20,521 nt of DNA from Ruminococcus sp. AF41-9 (lineage in GTDB: Bacteria; Bacillota; Clostridia; Lachnospirales; Lachnospiraceae), in assembly GCF_003477525.1 (NCBI RefSeq), contig NZ_QUDO01000064.1:1-20521 (forward strand), written 5' to 3'. Position numbers and translations under genes: made by a program. Below, piece after piece: positions 8,651 through 16,305 of the stretch. The notes beneath the pieces are model-generated. The model did no database searches. It was not told where the DNA came from and worked only from the letters and a program-made list of their open reading frames with translations. Within the stretch, counting starts at the first letter, position 1. Every line of letters begins with the position of its first letter.

Positions 8651-10063
8651 TTATTTGGAATGAACGGTAGTGTATTTCTGGTTTTTGCTTTTGGGTTTGT
8701 CTGGAAACATCATTTCAAGTTTACCAGAAGATAATAAAGGCTTGAGGTAATATTTGCTGAAGTGAGAACGGCTGGAAACATTAATATATGCTTGCATTTC
8801 ATCTCGACTTTTAGGGTCTGCACAAAATTCCAATAGCAAGTTTTGTTTGCTGATCACAGATGTATCATGTGCGGCATCATGTGCTGTATCATGTGCGGAA
8901 GCACCGCACATGATGTAGTTTACATTTTTCAAGATGACTCTGAAATCTGTCGCTGTTGAGGAAAATTCAGGCTTATATGCCGCTGTGTATCCAGGCAGCT
9001 TTTCAGTTTCACTGACGATTTTGCGTAGGCCACTTCCACGGCGTTCCATGTACTTCATGCGGTGGAACAGGTCAGCAATCACAGGGTTTCGTCGCATGGA
9101 ACGGATACTGTAAATATCGTATTCCTGAATTGAGCCGCCGCCAAACATACCGCCCGGAGATGTGATTTCCACCCGATCATCAAACATATCAATATGGATT
9201 TCGCTGCCAAGCACAATATAATCACGATGGATAAGCGCATTAACAAGAGCCTCTGTCACAGCTCGTTCAGCATAATCCGGCTTGTCTACACGATACTGTG
9301 CCTTTTTGACAAAACGGACTTTGGAATTATTGCGAATAAATTCACTGCCGCTGTTCAGTAAATAAATCAAATTTCCCTCGTATTCTTTATCGTCCAGCGC
9401 ATCATCAAAGATAGAGCCTTTTTCCAAGCCATTCCACCGGGTACAGAACATACGGGAGTTATAAACCGTGTACTGATCGGTCATGAGTTTTCCGGCATTG
9501 GTCAGGAGTCCATTTTTATCAGTCAAACCAAAGGAAACATAATCGGATGGCTCAAAGCGGAGACCGGTCCGTTCCAGATAGGTTGCTTCCAGAAGTGTAA
9601 AGCTGTAATCCTTTTTTACCGCGTCTGTTGTTAGGGTATCAAAGGACTGATTGGTTCCCTTTAAGATCAATTCATTCACAATGTAATCAGGGGCAATTAC
9701 GCTTTCATTTCCAACACGGATATATGCTTCCATCACGCCGTCTGCCTTGTAATAATATGGGGTGCTGCGGCCGGGAGAAACCTCCAGAGCTAATAGATTT
9801 TTACCATCTTCCTGTAATGGTTTTAAGATAAACTGAGGTAATGGTGTGATTCGTTCTTTGATTAAGCGGCTGATCGCCTCAGCATCCTTTTGAACATCGG
9901 ACAAGCCAATAGGTTTCCGGTCATCAGAGATTCCGAAAAACAGAGTTCCGCCGATTCCATTAGAAAAGGAACTGACACTTTTTAACCAGCTTTTGGGTTT
10001 CTTTATTTCAAGTGCAACTTTGAAATCACATTCGGTTGCTTCAGCAATTAGCTGTTCTATCAT
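8651..10063 (-). CDS. AlbA_2/Schlafen-type ATP-binding protein (putative regulator or RNA/DNA-binding protein)
   Basis: The start is set at the ATG at 10061-10063, preceded by AAGGAGGG and, further up, a consensus promoter; the longer frame to 10138 would start upstream of the transcription start. The 470 residues begin with an AlbA_2-like domain (EKK-type ALEIKKPKSW, then FSNGIGGTLFFGISDD, about 15-60). A long middle region leads to an HATPase_c_4-like domain (AVTEALVNALIHRDY, DDRVEITSPGG, ERRGSGLRKI, about 265-350). A short repeat linker (AHDTAHDAAHDT) follows, then a winged-helix-like C-terminus. Proteins of this plan are common cargo of mobile elements and are usually annotated as transcriptional regulators or ATP-binding proteins; the true substrate is unknown. 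It is intact while its neighbours are relics, suggesting that it is kept by selection or arrived later. Confidence 0.85.
   Translation of the reverse strand: MIEQLIAEATECDFKVALEIKKPKSWLKSVSSFSNGIGGTLFFGISDDRKPIGLSDVQKDAEAISRLIKERITPLPQFILKPLQEDGKNLLALEVSPGRSTPYYYKADGVMEAYIRVGNESVIAPDYIVNELILKGTNQSFDTLTTDAVKKDYSFTLLEATYLERTGLRFEPSDYVSFGLTDKNGLLTNAGKLMTDQYTVYNSRMFCTRWNGLEKGSIFDDALDDKEYEGNLIYLLNSGSEFIRNNSKVRFVKKAQYRVDKPDYAERAVTEALVNALIHRDYIVLGSEIHIDMFDDRVEITSPGGMFGGGSIQEYDIYSIRSMRRNPVIADLFHRMKYMERRGSGLRKIVSETEKLPGYTAAYKPEFSSTATDFRVILKNVNYIMCGASAHDTAHDAAHDTSVISKQNLLLEFCADPKSRDEMQAYINVSSRSHFSKYYLKPLLSSGKLEMMFPDKPKSKNQKYTTVHSK
8862..8914. repeat. Three 12-bp direct repeats plus an inverted copy inside the AlbA_2-type gene
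   Basis: Units GTATCATGTGCG (8862-8873), GCATCATGTGCT (8874-8885) and GTATCATGTGCG (8886-8897) are followed by an inverted copy. ATCATGTGCGG (8888-8898) and CCGCACATGAT (8904-8914) form a perfect 11-bp stem with loop AAGCA. The repeats encode the AHDT/AHDA linker. Confidence 0.8.
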
Positions 10064-10099
10064 AAAATCCCTCCTTTGAGGTATTGGTAGTTTCTTTAT

Positions 10100-10128
10100 A
10101 TTATACCCATAAGGAGAGTTTATTTCAA
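10100..10128 (-). promoter_or_regulatory. Consensus promoter of the AlbA_2-type gene
   Basis: On the minus strand TTGAAA (10123-10128), a 17-bp spacer and TATAAT (10100-10105) form a near-perfect vegetative sigma promoter. The start codon at 10063 lies about 30 nt after the expected transcription start, which supports the shorter reading frame. Confidence 0.8.
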
Positions 10129-10177
10129 CGATAGGCACAAAGAGTTCAGAGAAAATATTTTGAGAGGAGGGCTTTTT

Positions 10178-10730
10178 ATGGCAACTAAAGAATCATGCCG
10201 CTTCATGTCGGCAAAGGCCGCACAGAAAGTCGGGCGATCAGTGACATCATCGACTATGTAGCAAATCCACAGAAAACAGATAACGGCAAACTCATTACCA
10301 GTTATGCGTGTGACAGCCGGACTGCGGATGCAGAGTTCCTTCTGGCAAAGCGGCTGAAAAGCGCATGGCAGAGATCGCTGTTCTGCGTACTCACATCGTA
10401 AATTATGCCAAGACCCGTGAGGTCTATGCGGCATACCGCAAGGCGGTTTACTCTAAGAAATTCCGGGAAGAACATGAGGAAGAAATTCTGCTCCACCAGG
10501 CTGCTAAGAATGCCTTTGATGAGATGGGCGTCAAGAAGCTGCCAAAGGTCAAAGAGTTACAGACAGAGTACGCAAAATTGCTGGAAGAAAAGAAAAAGAC
10601 CTATGCCGAGTATCGGCATTCCCGTAAGGAAATGCGAGAACTTTTAACGGCAAAGGCCAATGTAGATCGGGTGCTGAAAATGGAGGTAGAACAGGATGTT
10701 GAAAAAGAGAAAGACCACGGTCAGCGGTAA
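10178..10730 (+). pseudogene. MobA/MobL-type relaxase with internal deletion and two frame changes
   Basis: A start ATG at 10178 follows GAGGAGGG (10164-10171). The first codons give MATK, then one base is missing (ACTAAA-GAATC) and the typical relaxase N-terminus MPLHVGKGRT...IIDYVANPQKT...DAEFLLAKR follows in another frame (10195 to about 10353). At GCAAAGCGGCTGAAAAGCGC the reading jumps, in the third frame, straight to the C-terminal helical region (EKRMAEIAVLRTHIVNYAKT, then FREEHEEEILLHQAAKNAFD, then a Lys/Glu-rich tail ending at 10730). The catalytic core with the His-rich metal site is absent, so roughly 250-300 residues are lost. It cannot nick oriT. A hairpin tract follows directly. 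Confidence 0.75.
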
Positions 10731-10756
10731 GCTGGTCCTGGTCAAAAGCATTCGCA

Positions 10757-10934
10757 GGCACTGGACATCCGGGGGATGTCCGTTTAGTGCCGACCGGAGT
10801 GGAACGGAGACCGCGCAGCCACAGAATGAAATTCTGTGTTCAAAGGGGCTTGGGGGCGCTGCCCTCAACAAGCAAGCGGAGAGGAAAATCACAAAGGGAT
10901 TTTCTTCTCTGCGGGTCTGTGTGTATTAACACAG
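10757..10934. repeat. Tract of four strong hairpins downstream of the relaxase relic (candidate oriT or structured RNA)
   Basis: Hairpin 1: GGCACT+GGACATCC (10757-10770) pairs with GGATGTCC (10774-10781) and AGTGCC (10786-10791), 14 bp with a 4-nt bulge. Hairpin 2: CACAGAAT/ATTCTGTG (10820-10838), 3-nt loop. Hairpin 3: 10876-10890 with 10898-10912, 15 bp with two G-T pairs. Hairpin 4: CTGTGT/ACACAG-type stem, 10917-10922 with 10929-10934. No ORF of interest covers the tract. Its place next to a relaxase suits a transfer origin region or a regulatory RNA of the former element; the distinction cannot be made here. Confidence 0.55.
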
Positions 10935-10981
10935 GCATTGCTTGCCGGTATTATCCCTAATTTAAGATGATATTTTGGGGC

Positions 10982-11989
10982 TCATGAGCTGTGTGGATTC
11001 TGATAGTTTTTGCGATATTTTGTAGGCAGAACCTGCGTCACATCCTTGAATGCCTTAGAGAACTTCCCTTGGGTCTCATACCCTACCTGAGCGGCAATAT
11101 CGGCAATGGTGGCATCGGTTTCCCGAAGTAGCTTCATGGCTTGGTGTACCCGATACTCCTTCATATAGGTGGCAATGGGCAAACCGTAAACTGCTTTGAA
11201 CACTTCTTTCAGCGTAGAAGTATTGATGAGATACTGTTTAGAAAGTTCTTCAATCGTGAACCGCTGTTCCAAGTGCTCCGTCAACTGTTGATGGATTTCT
11301 TTGATCAGCTCGGTTTGCTGGGAAAAGTACTGTGTTAATTCCTTTTCTCTTGGCTTCAGACAGCTTAAATAAATCAGCAATTCCAGTACTTTCAGCTTCA
11401 GCAGAGGCAGCCGCAGGGACGCCTCCACAGAAAAGAGCGGTGCGAAGATATGCTCCAGTTCGGAGCAGGTGGGGATTGCAGAGGGCTTTCCTGAGCAGAA
11501 GTGTTCCTGAAACCGCTCGGCTTGAACGCCGGTCTCTCGCAAGAACTCTGGACAAATGGAAGAAAGCTGTTTCAGATCCACGGAAATGGAAATCCCCTCT
11601 GAATATCCTAGGGGAAACATCATGGCGGAATCCGCGCAGCAGGCCATACTGTGAACTGTCAAATCTCCTGAACCCAGATAGATGGCGGTACCGCCACGCA
11701 TATTCCAACCAATACGACCATTACGGCAGTAGTGAATTTCCAGTATAGAGTCTAGCGCACTATGCTGAAAATGGATTTCTGGAGCAAAGAAGGTATTAAA
11801 AGATGCTTCAATACCAGGGTAGACATTGCGTAGCTCTATGCGTCCTTTCCCGGTTGTCACTGCTTGAATCTGTTCCGAAAAACAAGTCTCGCCCATGTTT
11901 TTACCTGCTTGAGTGCGCTCTATAGAAAGGGTGCCGTTTGGAATCTTTTGGAGCTTTTGAGCGATAACTTTGGATTCTTCTTTTTTCAT
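10982..11989 (-). CDS. AraC family transcriptional regulator
   Basis: The start ATG at 11987-11989 overlaps the stop of the ArsR gene (ATGA) and has AAAGGAA upstream; the frame to 12043 is only open shadow. The 335 residues comprise an N-terminal effector domain of about 230 residues and a C-terminal double HTH of the AraC type (FTIEELSKQYLINTSTLKEV, then ATIADIAAQVGYETQGKFSK and AFKDVTQVLPTKYRK). The effector domain holds adjacent cysteines (MACCADS), which could sense metal or redox state, but that is speculation. Translational coupling to an ArsR sensor places it in the metal block; its own target may be the same operon or a siderophore/metal uptake set elsewhere. Confidence 0.88.
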   Translation of the reverse strand: MKKEESKVIAQKLQKIPNGTLSIERTQAGKNMGETCFSEQIQAVTTGKGRIELRNVYPGIEASFNTFFAPEIHFQHSALDSILEIHYCRNGRIGWNMRGGTAIYLGSGDLTVHSMACCADSAMMFPLGYSEGISISVDLKQLSSICPEFLRETGVQAERFQEHFCSGKPSAIPTCSELEHIFAPLFSVEASLRLPLLKLKVLELLIYLSCLKPREKELTQYFSQQTELIKEIHQQLTEHLEQRFTIEELSKQYLINTSTLKEVFKAVYGLPIATYMKEYRVHQAMKLLRETDATIADIAAQVGYETQGKFSKAFKDVTQVLPTKYRKNYQNPHSS

Positions 11990-12372
11990 GGCGTTCCTTT
12001 CTGTGTTTCTACTTGCGACGGACAGGCAATCTTTACAAGACATTCGATCATGTGATGGAAATTTCGGGCCTGCTCGGTATCGGCCGCTTTATAATAGACC
12101 TCTTTTCCTTCCCGGCGGCTGACGATCAGCCCAGCCGCTTTTAGCTGCTTGAGGTGATGGGAAACCGCCGGGCTGCTCATGTCCACCATAGCAGAAAGAT
12201 TGATGACGCATTCCTCACAGTGACACAGCAGCCAAAAAATACGGATACGGCTCCCATCCCCCAACTGTTTGAAAATATCAGCCACAGTCTGAAAGTTTTC
12301 TACGCTGGGCATATGTTCCAGTTCCTGCTCGATAGTTTGTCCGTGGTCATGGGGTAAGTGGTTCTGAACCAT
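11986..12372 (-). CDS. ArsR/SmtB family metal-sensing repressor
   Basis: The 128-residue protein starts 7 nt after AAGGAGGA (plus-strand TCCTCCTT, 12380-12387). A winged HTH is clear: IRIFWLLCHCEECVINLSAM with CxCxxC in place of the classic ELCVCDL metal box, recognition helix SPAVSHHLKQLKAAGLI, and wing VSRREGKEVYYKAA. His residues in the N-terminus (HLPHDHG) and the C-terminal RNFHHMIE...KIACP helix can supply further ligands, as in the alpha-3N and alpha-5 sites of this family. It would repress a metal-export operon until metal binds. Placement after the copper ATPase and CGGC genes suggests autoregulation of the block. Which metal is sensed cannot be told from sequence. Confidence 0.9.
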   Translation of the reverse strand: MVQNHLPHDHGQTIEQELEHMPSVENFQTVADIFKQLGDGSRIRIFWLLCHCEECVINLSAMVDMSSPAVSHHLKQLKAAGLIVSRREGKEVYYKAADTEQARNFHHMIECLVKIACPSQVETQKGTP

Positions 12373-12425
12373 TTAGCACTCCTCCTTGAAGTCTATCTTA
12401 CCATAGGCCGGCAAGAAAAGAAACT

Positions 12426-12787
12426 TTACTTCTGAGATGTTTCTGGTTCAGGACCAGCGTCATGGGTGTAATCCAAGATACGGACACTGTCGTCTACCTC
12501 TTTCTGAACCAAATCTCGCATACGCTTAGCAAAAGGGCAGGGATAGCCGATGGGGGTTCCCTTACTGATACAGGAGGCAAAGGCGATGGTGTCCGCCCCC
12601 TGACTCACCAGAGAGCGGGCCCGCAGCACTGCCTTTTCCCAGGGCAGCCGCCGCAGTTGATAAAGCCCACCAGCTGGATGTCATCCTCACCGTCAAAAGC
12701 ACCCTTTTGTTCCCGGATGGTACGAAAATCCCGGCTTCCGGGGCAGTAGTCCTCTGTCTGCATACAACGGATAATGCCAAGTTTCAT
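12426..12787 (-). pseudogene. CGGC-domain protein, split by loss of one A near 12634-12637
   Basis: The start ATG at 12785-12787 follows GAGGAGGA. The first frame reads MKLGIIRCMQTEDYCPGSRD and reaches the family signature FINCGGCPGK. Then GGGAAAAGGCAGTG lacks one A; in the next frame the text continues naturally as VLRARSLVSQGADTIAFASC, ISKGTPIGYPCPF and a C-terminus near 12426. Restored length is about 120 residues, normal for CGGC (PF08821-type) proteins, which carry several conserved cysteines and are thought to bind metal. It sits between the copper ATPase and the ArsR sensor in the same direction. The break lies in a 4-base homopolymer and may be a sequencing error. Confidence 0.8.
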
Positions 12788-12812
12788 ATTGTATTCCTCC
12801 TCAAATGATGTA

Positions 12813-12840
12813 GGACCGGCCATGTAAATTGGGCCGGTCC
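12813..12840. promoter_or_regulatory. GC-rich intergenic hairpin between copper ATPase and CGGC genes
   Basis: GGACCGGCC (12813-12821) and GGCCGGTCC (12832-12840) form a perfect 9-bp stem with a 10-nt loop. No T-run follows on either strand, so it looks more like an mRNA-stabilising or attenuating hairpin than a terminator. Confidence 0.55.
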
Positions 12841-12851
12841 GCTTTCTTCTG

Positions 12852-13325
12852 TTATGTGACCAGCTTTTCCAATAGCTGAAGGGCTTCCTCCAGCTTGGGG
12901 TTAGGTTCATCCGTGTGCAGCCCATCCCGGATGCAGCCACGGATATGTGCCCGTAAAATCTCCTGATTGACCTGCTTCAAGAGCGCCTGGGTGGCCAGCA
13001 GCTGATTAGAGATGTCCACACAGTAGCGGTCCTCCTCAATCATGCGCAGGATGCCGTCCAGCTGTCCTCTGGCGATTTTGATGGAGTGGGTGATATGGGC
13101 CTTATCAGCTTCATGGGTGGTGATCCCCGTCACTTTATAGTCCGCCTCGGTGACCGCCGCTTTCAACGCTTCATCGGTGACAGATTCCGGGACATTGATG
13201 GTGGCCTTCTTGTTCTCCAGGCTCACCTGAACATCCGCTGCGCCGGGGATGCCATCCAAAGCGTGGGTGACGTGCTTGACACAGTTCTGGCACATCATGC
13301 CTTCAATCATCAGTTCCTTTTTCAT
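12852..13325 (-). CDS. HMA-CsoR protein, internal in-frame start within the copper ATPase gene
   Basis: Inside the ATPase frame an ATG at 13323-13325 is preceded, 6 nt away, by a good GGAGGA (plus-strand TCCTCC, 13332-13337). A 157-residue protein read from here holds an HMA metal-binding domain ([14 protein letters not shown]) and a CsoR-type repressor domain ([26 protein letters not shown], and RAHIRGC giving the Cys-His-Cys copper site). It may be made as a separate soluble sensor as well as the tail of the ATPase. CsoR repressors release DNA on binding Cu(I). The separate start is inferred from the RBS alone. It reads cleanly even though the upstream ATPase part is frameshifted. Confidence 0.6.
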   Translation of the reverse strand: MKKELMIEGMMCQNCVKHVTHALDGIPGAADVQVSLENKKATINVPESVTDEALKAAVTEADYKVTGITTHEADKAHITHSIKIARGQLDGILRMIEEDRYCVDISNQLLATQALLKQVNQEILRAHIRGCIRDGLHTDEPNPKLEEALQLLEKLVT

Positions 13326-15693
13326 CGTAGTTCCTCCATTCGATTGATTGATTGTGGTTTGCTTTGCGGAATGCTCCAGTAAAGGAGCTCCCGCAGGAAT
13401 AGAAGCAGTAACAGGCGCAGCGGATTCAGCTGCACTGGCGGAAACCGCAGAACCATGCTTGGACTTGAAAAACCGCAGCCGCAGGGCGTTGGACACCACA
13501 AATACCGAGCTGAAGCTCATGGCCAGCGCCGCCACCATCGGGTTCATCTTCAAATTGAACGCTGTGTACCAGCATCCGGCGGCGATGGGGATGCCGATAA
13601 TGTTGTAGAAGAAGGCCCAGAACAGGTTCTCTTTGATGTTGCGGATGGTGGCCTTAGAGAGTTCAATAGCCCCGGCCACATCCAGCAGGTCGCTGCGCAT
13701 CAGCACAATATCGGCGGACTCCATGGCTACATCGGCGCCTGCACCAATGGCAATCCCCACATCGGCACGGGCCAAAGCCGGAGCGTCGTTGATGCCGTCG
13801 CCCACCATGGCCACCTTCTTGCCGCTCTCTTGGAGGTTGCGGACCTCCTGCTCCTTATCTTGAGGTAACACTTCCGCCAACACGCGGTCCACGCCCACCT
13901 GTCTGCGAATGGCCTCAGCGGTCTTTTTATGGTCACCGGTAAGCATGACTACTTCAATACCCATGGTCTGAAGATCAGCAATGGCCTGCTTGCTGGTGGG
14001 CTTCACCACATCTGCCACTGCGACCATGCCGATGAGCTTACCCGCCGCAGCAAAGAACAGCGGTGTCTTGCCCTGATCCGCCATCTGATCTTGAAGCTGT
14101 TCCAGAGCCTCGTCGTGGATGCCCTCGGCATTCAGTAACTTTTGGTTGCCAGCCAGACAGGCGAGTCCTTGGATGCTTCCTTTGATGCCCTGGCCGGGGA
14201 TCTGTTCAAACTGCTCCACGGGCAGGAATTGCGTGTTTCTTTTTTCCGCCTCGGCTACAATGGCGCGAGCCAAGGGGTGTTCTGACAACTTTTCCAGAGA
14301 GGCAGCGATTTGGAGTAGCTGATCCTTCGTGACACACTAAGTCAGTCACAACCGGCTTGCCTTGGGTGATGGTGCCGGTCTTATCCATGACAACCACATT
14401 TACACTGTGGGCAGTCTCCAGAGCTTCTGCGGATTTAATGAGGATGCCGTTAGATGCGCCTCGGCCGGTGCCTACCATGATGGCAGTAGGAGTTGCCAGT
14501 CCCAAAGCGCAGGGGCAGGAGACCACCAGTACCGATACTGCGATGGTCATGGCGAACTCAAAGGTCGCGCCGCAAATCAGCCACACCACCATAGCAAGCA
14601 GAGCGATACCAATGACTATCGGGACAAAAATTTCAGCCACCTTATCCGCCAACTTGGCAATAGGCGCTTTGGAGCTGGTGGCTTCGTCTACCAGTCGGAT
14701 AATCTGGGAAAGTGCGGTCTCATCGCCCACTTTGTCAGCCCGTATCTTGAAGTAGCCACTCTGGTTGATAGTGGCACCGATGACCTTATCGCCGATCTGT
14801 TTATCTACAGGAATATCGTCCACCGAGCCAGTCCCCTCCAGCAAAACACCGTCTACCGGGACGCTTTCACCTGCCTTAACGACGAGAATGTCACCCTTTT
14901 CCACTTCTTCGGCGGGAATGACAGACTCCACACCGTCCCGGATTACTGTGGCCTTCTTGGGGGCAAGGTTCATCAGCTTGTTAATTGCGTCAGAGGTACG
15001 GCCCTTGGCACGCGCCTCGAAGAATTTGCCCAGAGTAATGAGCGTGAGAATGGTGCCCGCTCCCTCGAAATAGAGGTCGTGAGCAAACTGATCTACCAGC
15101 ACAAAATCTCCGTGGCCAAAGCCCCAAGCAATTTTATAGAGAGCGTAGATTCCGTAGGCCAGGGAGGCACCGGAACCCAATGCGATTAGGGAGTCCATGT
15201 TGGGCGATCCGTGGAACAGGGTCTTAAAACCCATGTGATAGTATTTGTTGTTGATAATTGCTACTGGCAGAACCAGTAAAAACAGGGTTAGGGCGTAGAT
15301 CATGGAGTTTTCCGTCCCCAGAAAGACACCCGGCAGCGGCCAGCCCAACATATGTCCCATTGAAATATAGAACAAAGGGATAGTGAATACAAAGGACCAG
15401 ATTACTCGACGGCGCATCGCCTCATATTCCTTTTTTGCAGTGTCCACCGGGGAGACAGCCTGTGCAGCTGATTTTCCCTTGACTTGCTGTAGGGATGCGC
15501 CATAGCCTGCCTTTTCTACAGCGGCGATAATCTGCCCACTGTTTACATTTTTGTCGTCATAAGTCACCACCATACTGTTTTTTAACAGATTGACATTGCA
15601 CTCTTGCACACCGGTCAGTTTGGATACGCTTTTTTGTACCCTAGCCTGGCAGGCTGCACAAGTCATGCCTGTGACATTGTACTTTTCCTGCAT
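12852..15693 (-). pseudogene. copA: Copper P-type ATPase (CopA-like) fused to HMA and CsoR domains; TGES loop deleted and frameshifted
   Basis: The start at 15691-15693 follows a perfect AGGAGGT. Part one (15693 to about 14333) holds an HMA domain (GMTCAAC, C12/C15), membrane segments, CPC at C393-C395 and the phosphorylation site DKTGT at D437. At about 14330-14337 the reading shifts by one extra base (or two lost). Part two resumes with [44 protein letters not shown] and ALAMSFSS, the marks of Cu(I)-exporting PIB-1 pumps, then runs without stop into an HMA domain and a CsoR domain. In the actuator domain the text is GSVDDIPVDKQ where the family has SVDES-x-LTGES-IPV, so about 7 residues including the essential TGE are missing at 14814-14820. 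The pump is therefore probably inactive even if the frameshift is an error. Main gene of the metal block; restored length is about 947 residues. Confidence 0.88.
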
Positions 15694-15722
15694 ATTTGAA
15701 ACCTCCTTTTCTGGAAAGCGGA

Positions 15723-15764
15723 ATACCGATACGGGGTGTAGGTCTCTCTCCGGTTCTCAGTATA
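15723..15764 (-). promoter_or_regulatory. Putative copA promoter and CsoR-like operator
   Basis: On the minus strand a TATACT -10 box lies at 15759-15764, with a weak AATACA-like -35 about 17 bp upstream. Downstream of the expected transcription start, ATACCGATACGGGGTGTA (15723-15740) resembles CsoR operators, which are G/C-rich quasi-dyads of the TACC...GGGGTAT kind. Matching is by eye. Confidence 0.4.
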
Positions 15765-15841
15765 GTCCCGCAAAGAGGTTCTGTATTTCCCGTTCAGAAG
15801 AATTTTTGTCCCAAATAGAAGAGTTTCTGAAAATCAATCTG

Positions 15842-16285
15842 TCATAAACGCTGCAAGAGCATCCCTTCCAACTTCATGTGATATTGTTCCAGCACATCTT
15901 TCAGCGTGATTTCTTGCATTTTTTGTTCCGCTGTTTTTTGAATGTCCAAGTAAAAATCCCGCAGCACCAGTTGAATGTTCACGCCCACGCCACAAGCGGG
16001 GTTGGTGTGGATGTCCTGATGGAGCAGGGGCTTGTTGCCCTCTACTGCTCGATAGACATCCAGTAGAGTGATTTTCTCCGGCTCACGAGCCAGAGCAGGT
16101 CGGGGATGTCCCTTCACGCTGATCAGCAGTCCACCCTTCCGCAGGGCGGACATGAGCTGGCGCACATAGGCAGGATTCGTCTGAATGCTCTCTGCCAGCT
16201 TGTTACTGGTCAGGTCGCAGTCTGGGTACAGAGCGATAAAAGCCAGAATATGAACAGCATCGCTAAGGCGGGTGGGATATTTCAT
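15842..16285 (-). CDS. Rrf2 family transcriptional regulator
   Basis: The 147-residue protein begins MKYPTRLSDAVHILAFIALY, typical of Rrf2, followed by a winged HTH (LTSNKLAESIQTNPAYVRQL, then GLLISVKGHPRPALARE) and the dimer helix. Only one cysteine (NPACGVG) lies in the region where Fe-S members such as IscR and NsrR carry three, so it probably does not hold a cluster and is nearer the YwnA-like group. The RBS is weak (AGAGA/CAGG). A -10 TATAAT for it lies at 16321-16326 (minus). Its promoter region contains one arm of an 18-bp inverted repeat whose other arm lies downstream of the sirtuin promoter, so it probably represses itself and the sirtuin genes. A role in the copper block, about 150 bp downstream, is also possible. 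Confidence 0.88.
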   Translation of the reverse strand: MKYPTRLSDAVHILAFIALYPDCDLTSNKLAESIQTNPAYVRQLMSALRKGGLLISVKGHPRPALAREPEKITLLDVYRAVEGNKPLLHQDIHTNPACGVGVNIQLVLRDFYLDIQKTAEQKMQEITLKDVLEQYHMKLEGMLLQRL

Positions 16286-16305
16286 GGCCTGATCTCTTTT
16301 TTTGC

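Noticed and set aside
8862..8897. Possible CRISPR-like repeat array
   Set aside because: Units are 12 bp, contiguous without spacers, and lie in a coding frame that they translate as AHDT repeats; no cas gene is present.
10064..10138. Longer start of the AlbA_2-type gene
   Set aside because: The added codons run through the -10 box at 10100-10105; the ATG at 10063 has AAGGAGGG and keeps the domain start.
14362..15189. Long plus-strand open frame (275 codons) opposite the copper ATPase
   Set aside because: It is antisense to a strongly conserved P-type ATPase frame, has no RBS and gives a composition unlike a natural protein.
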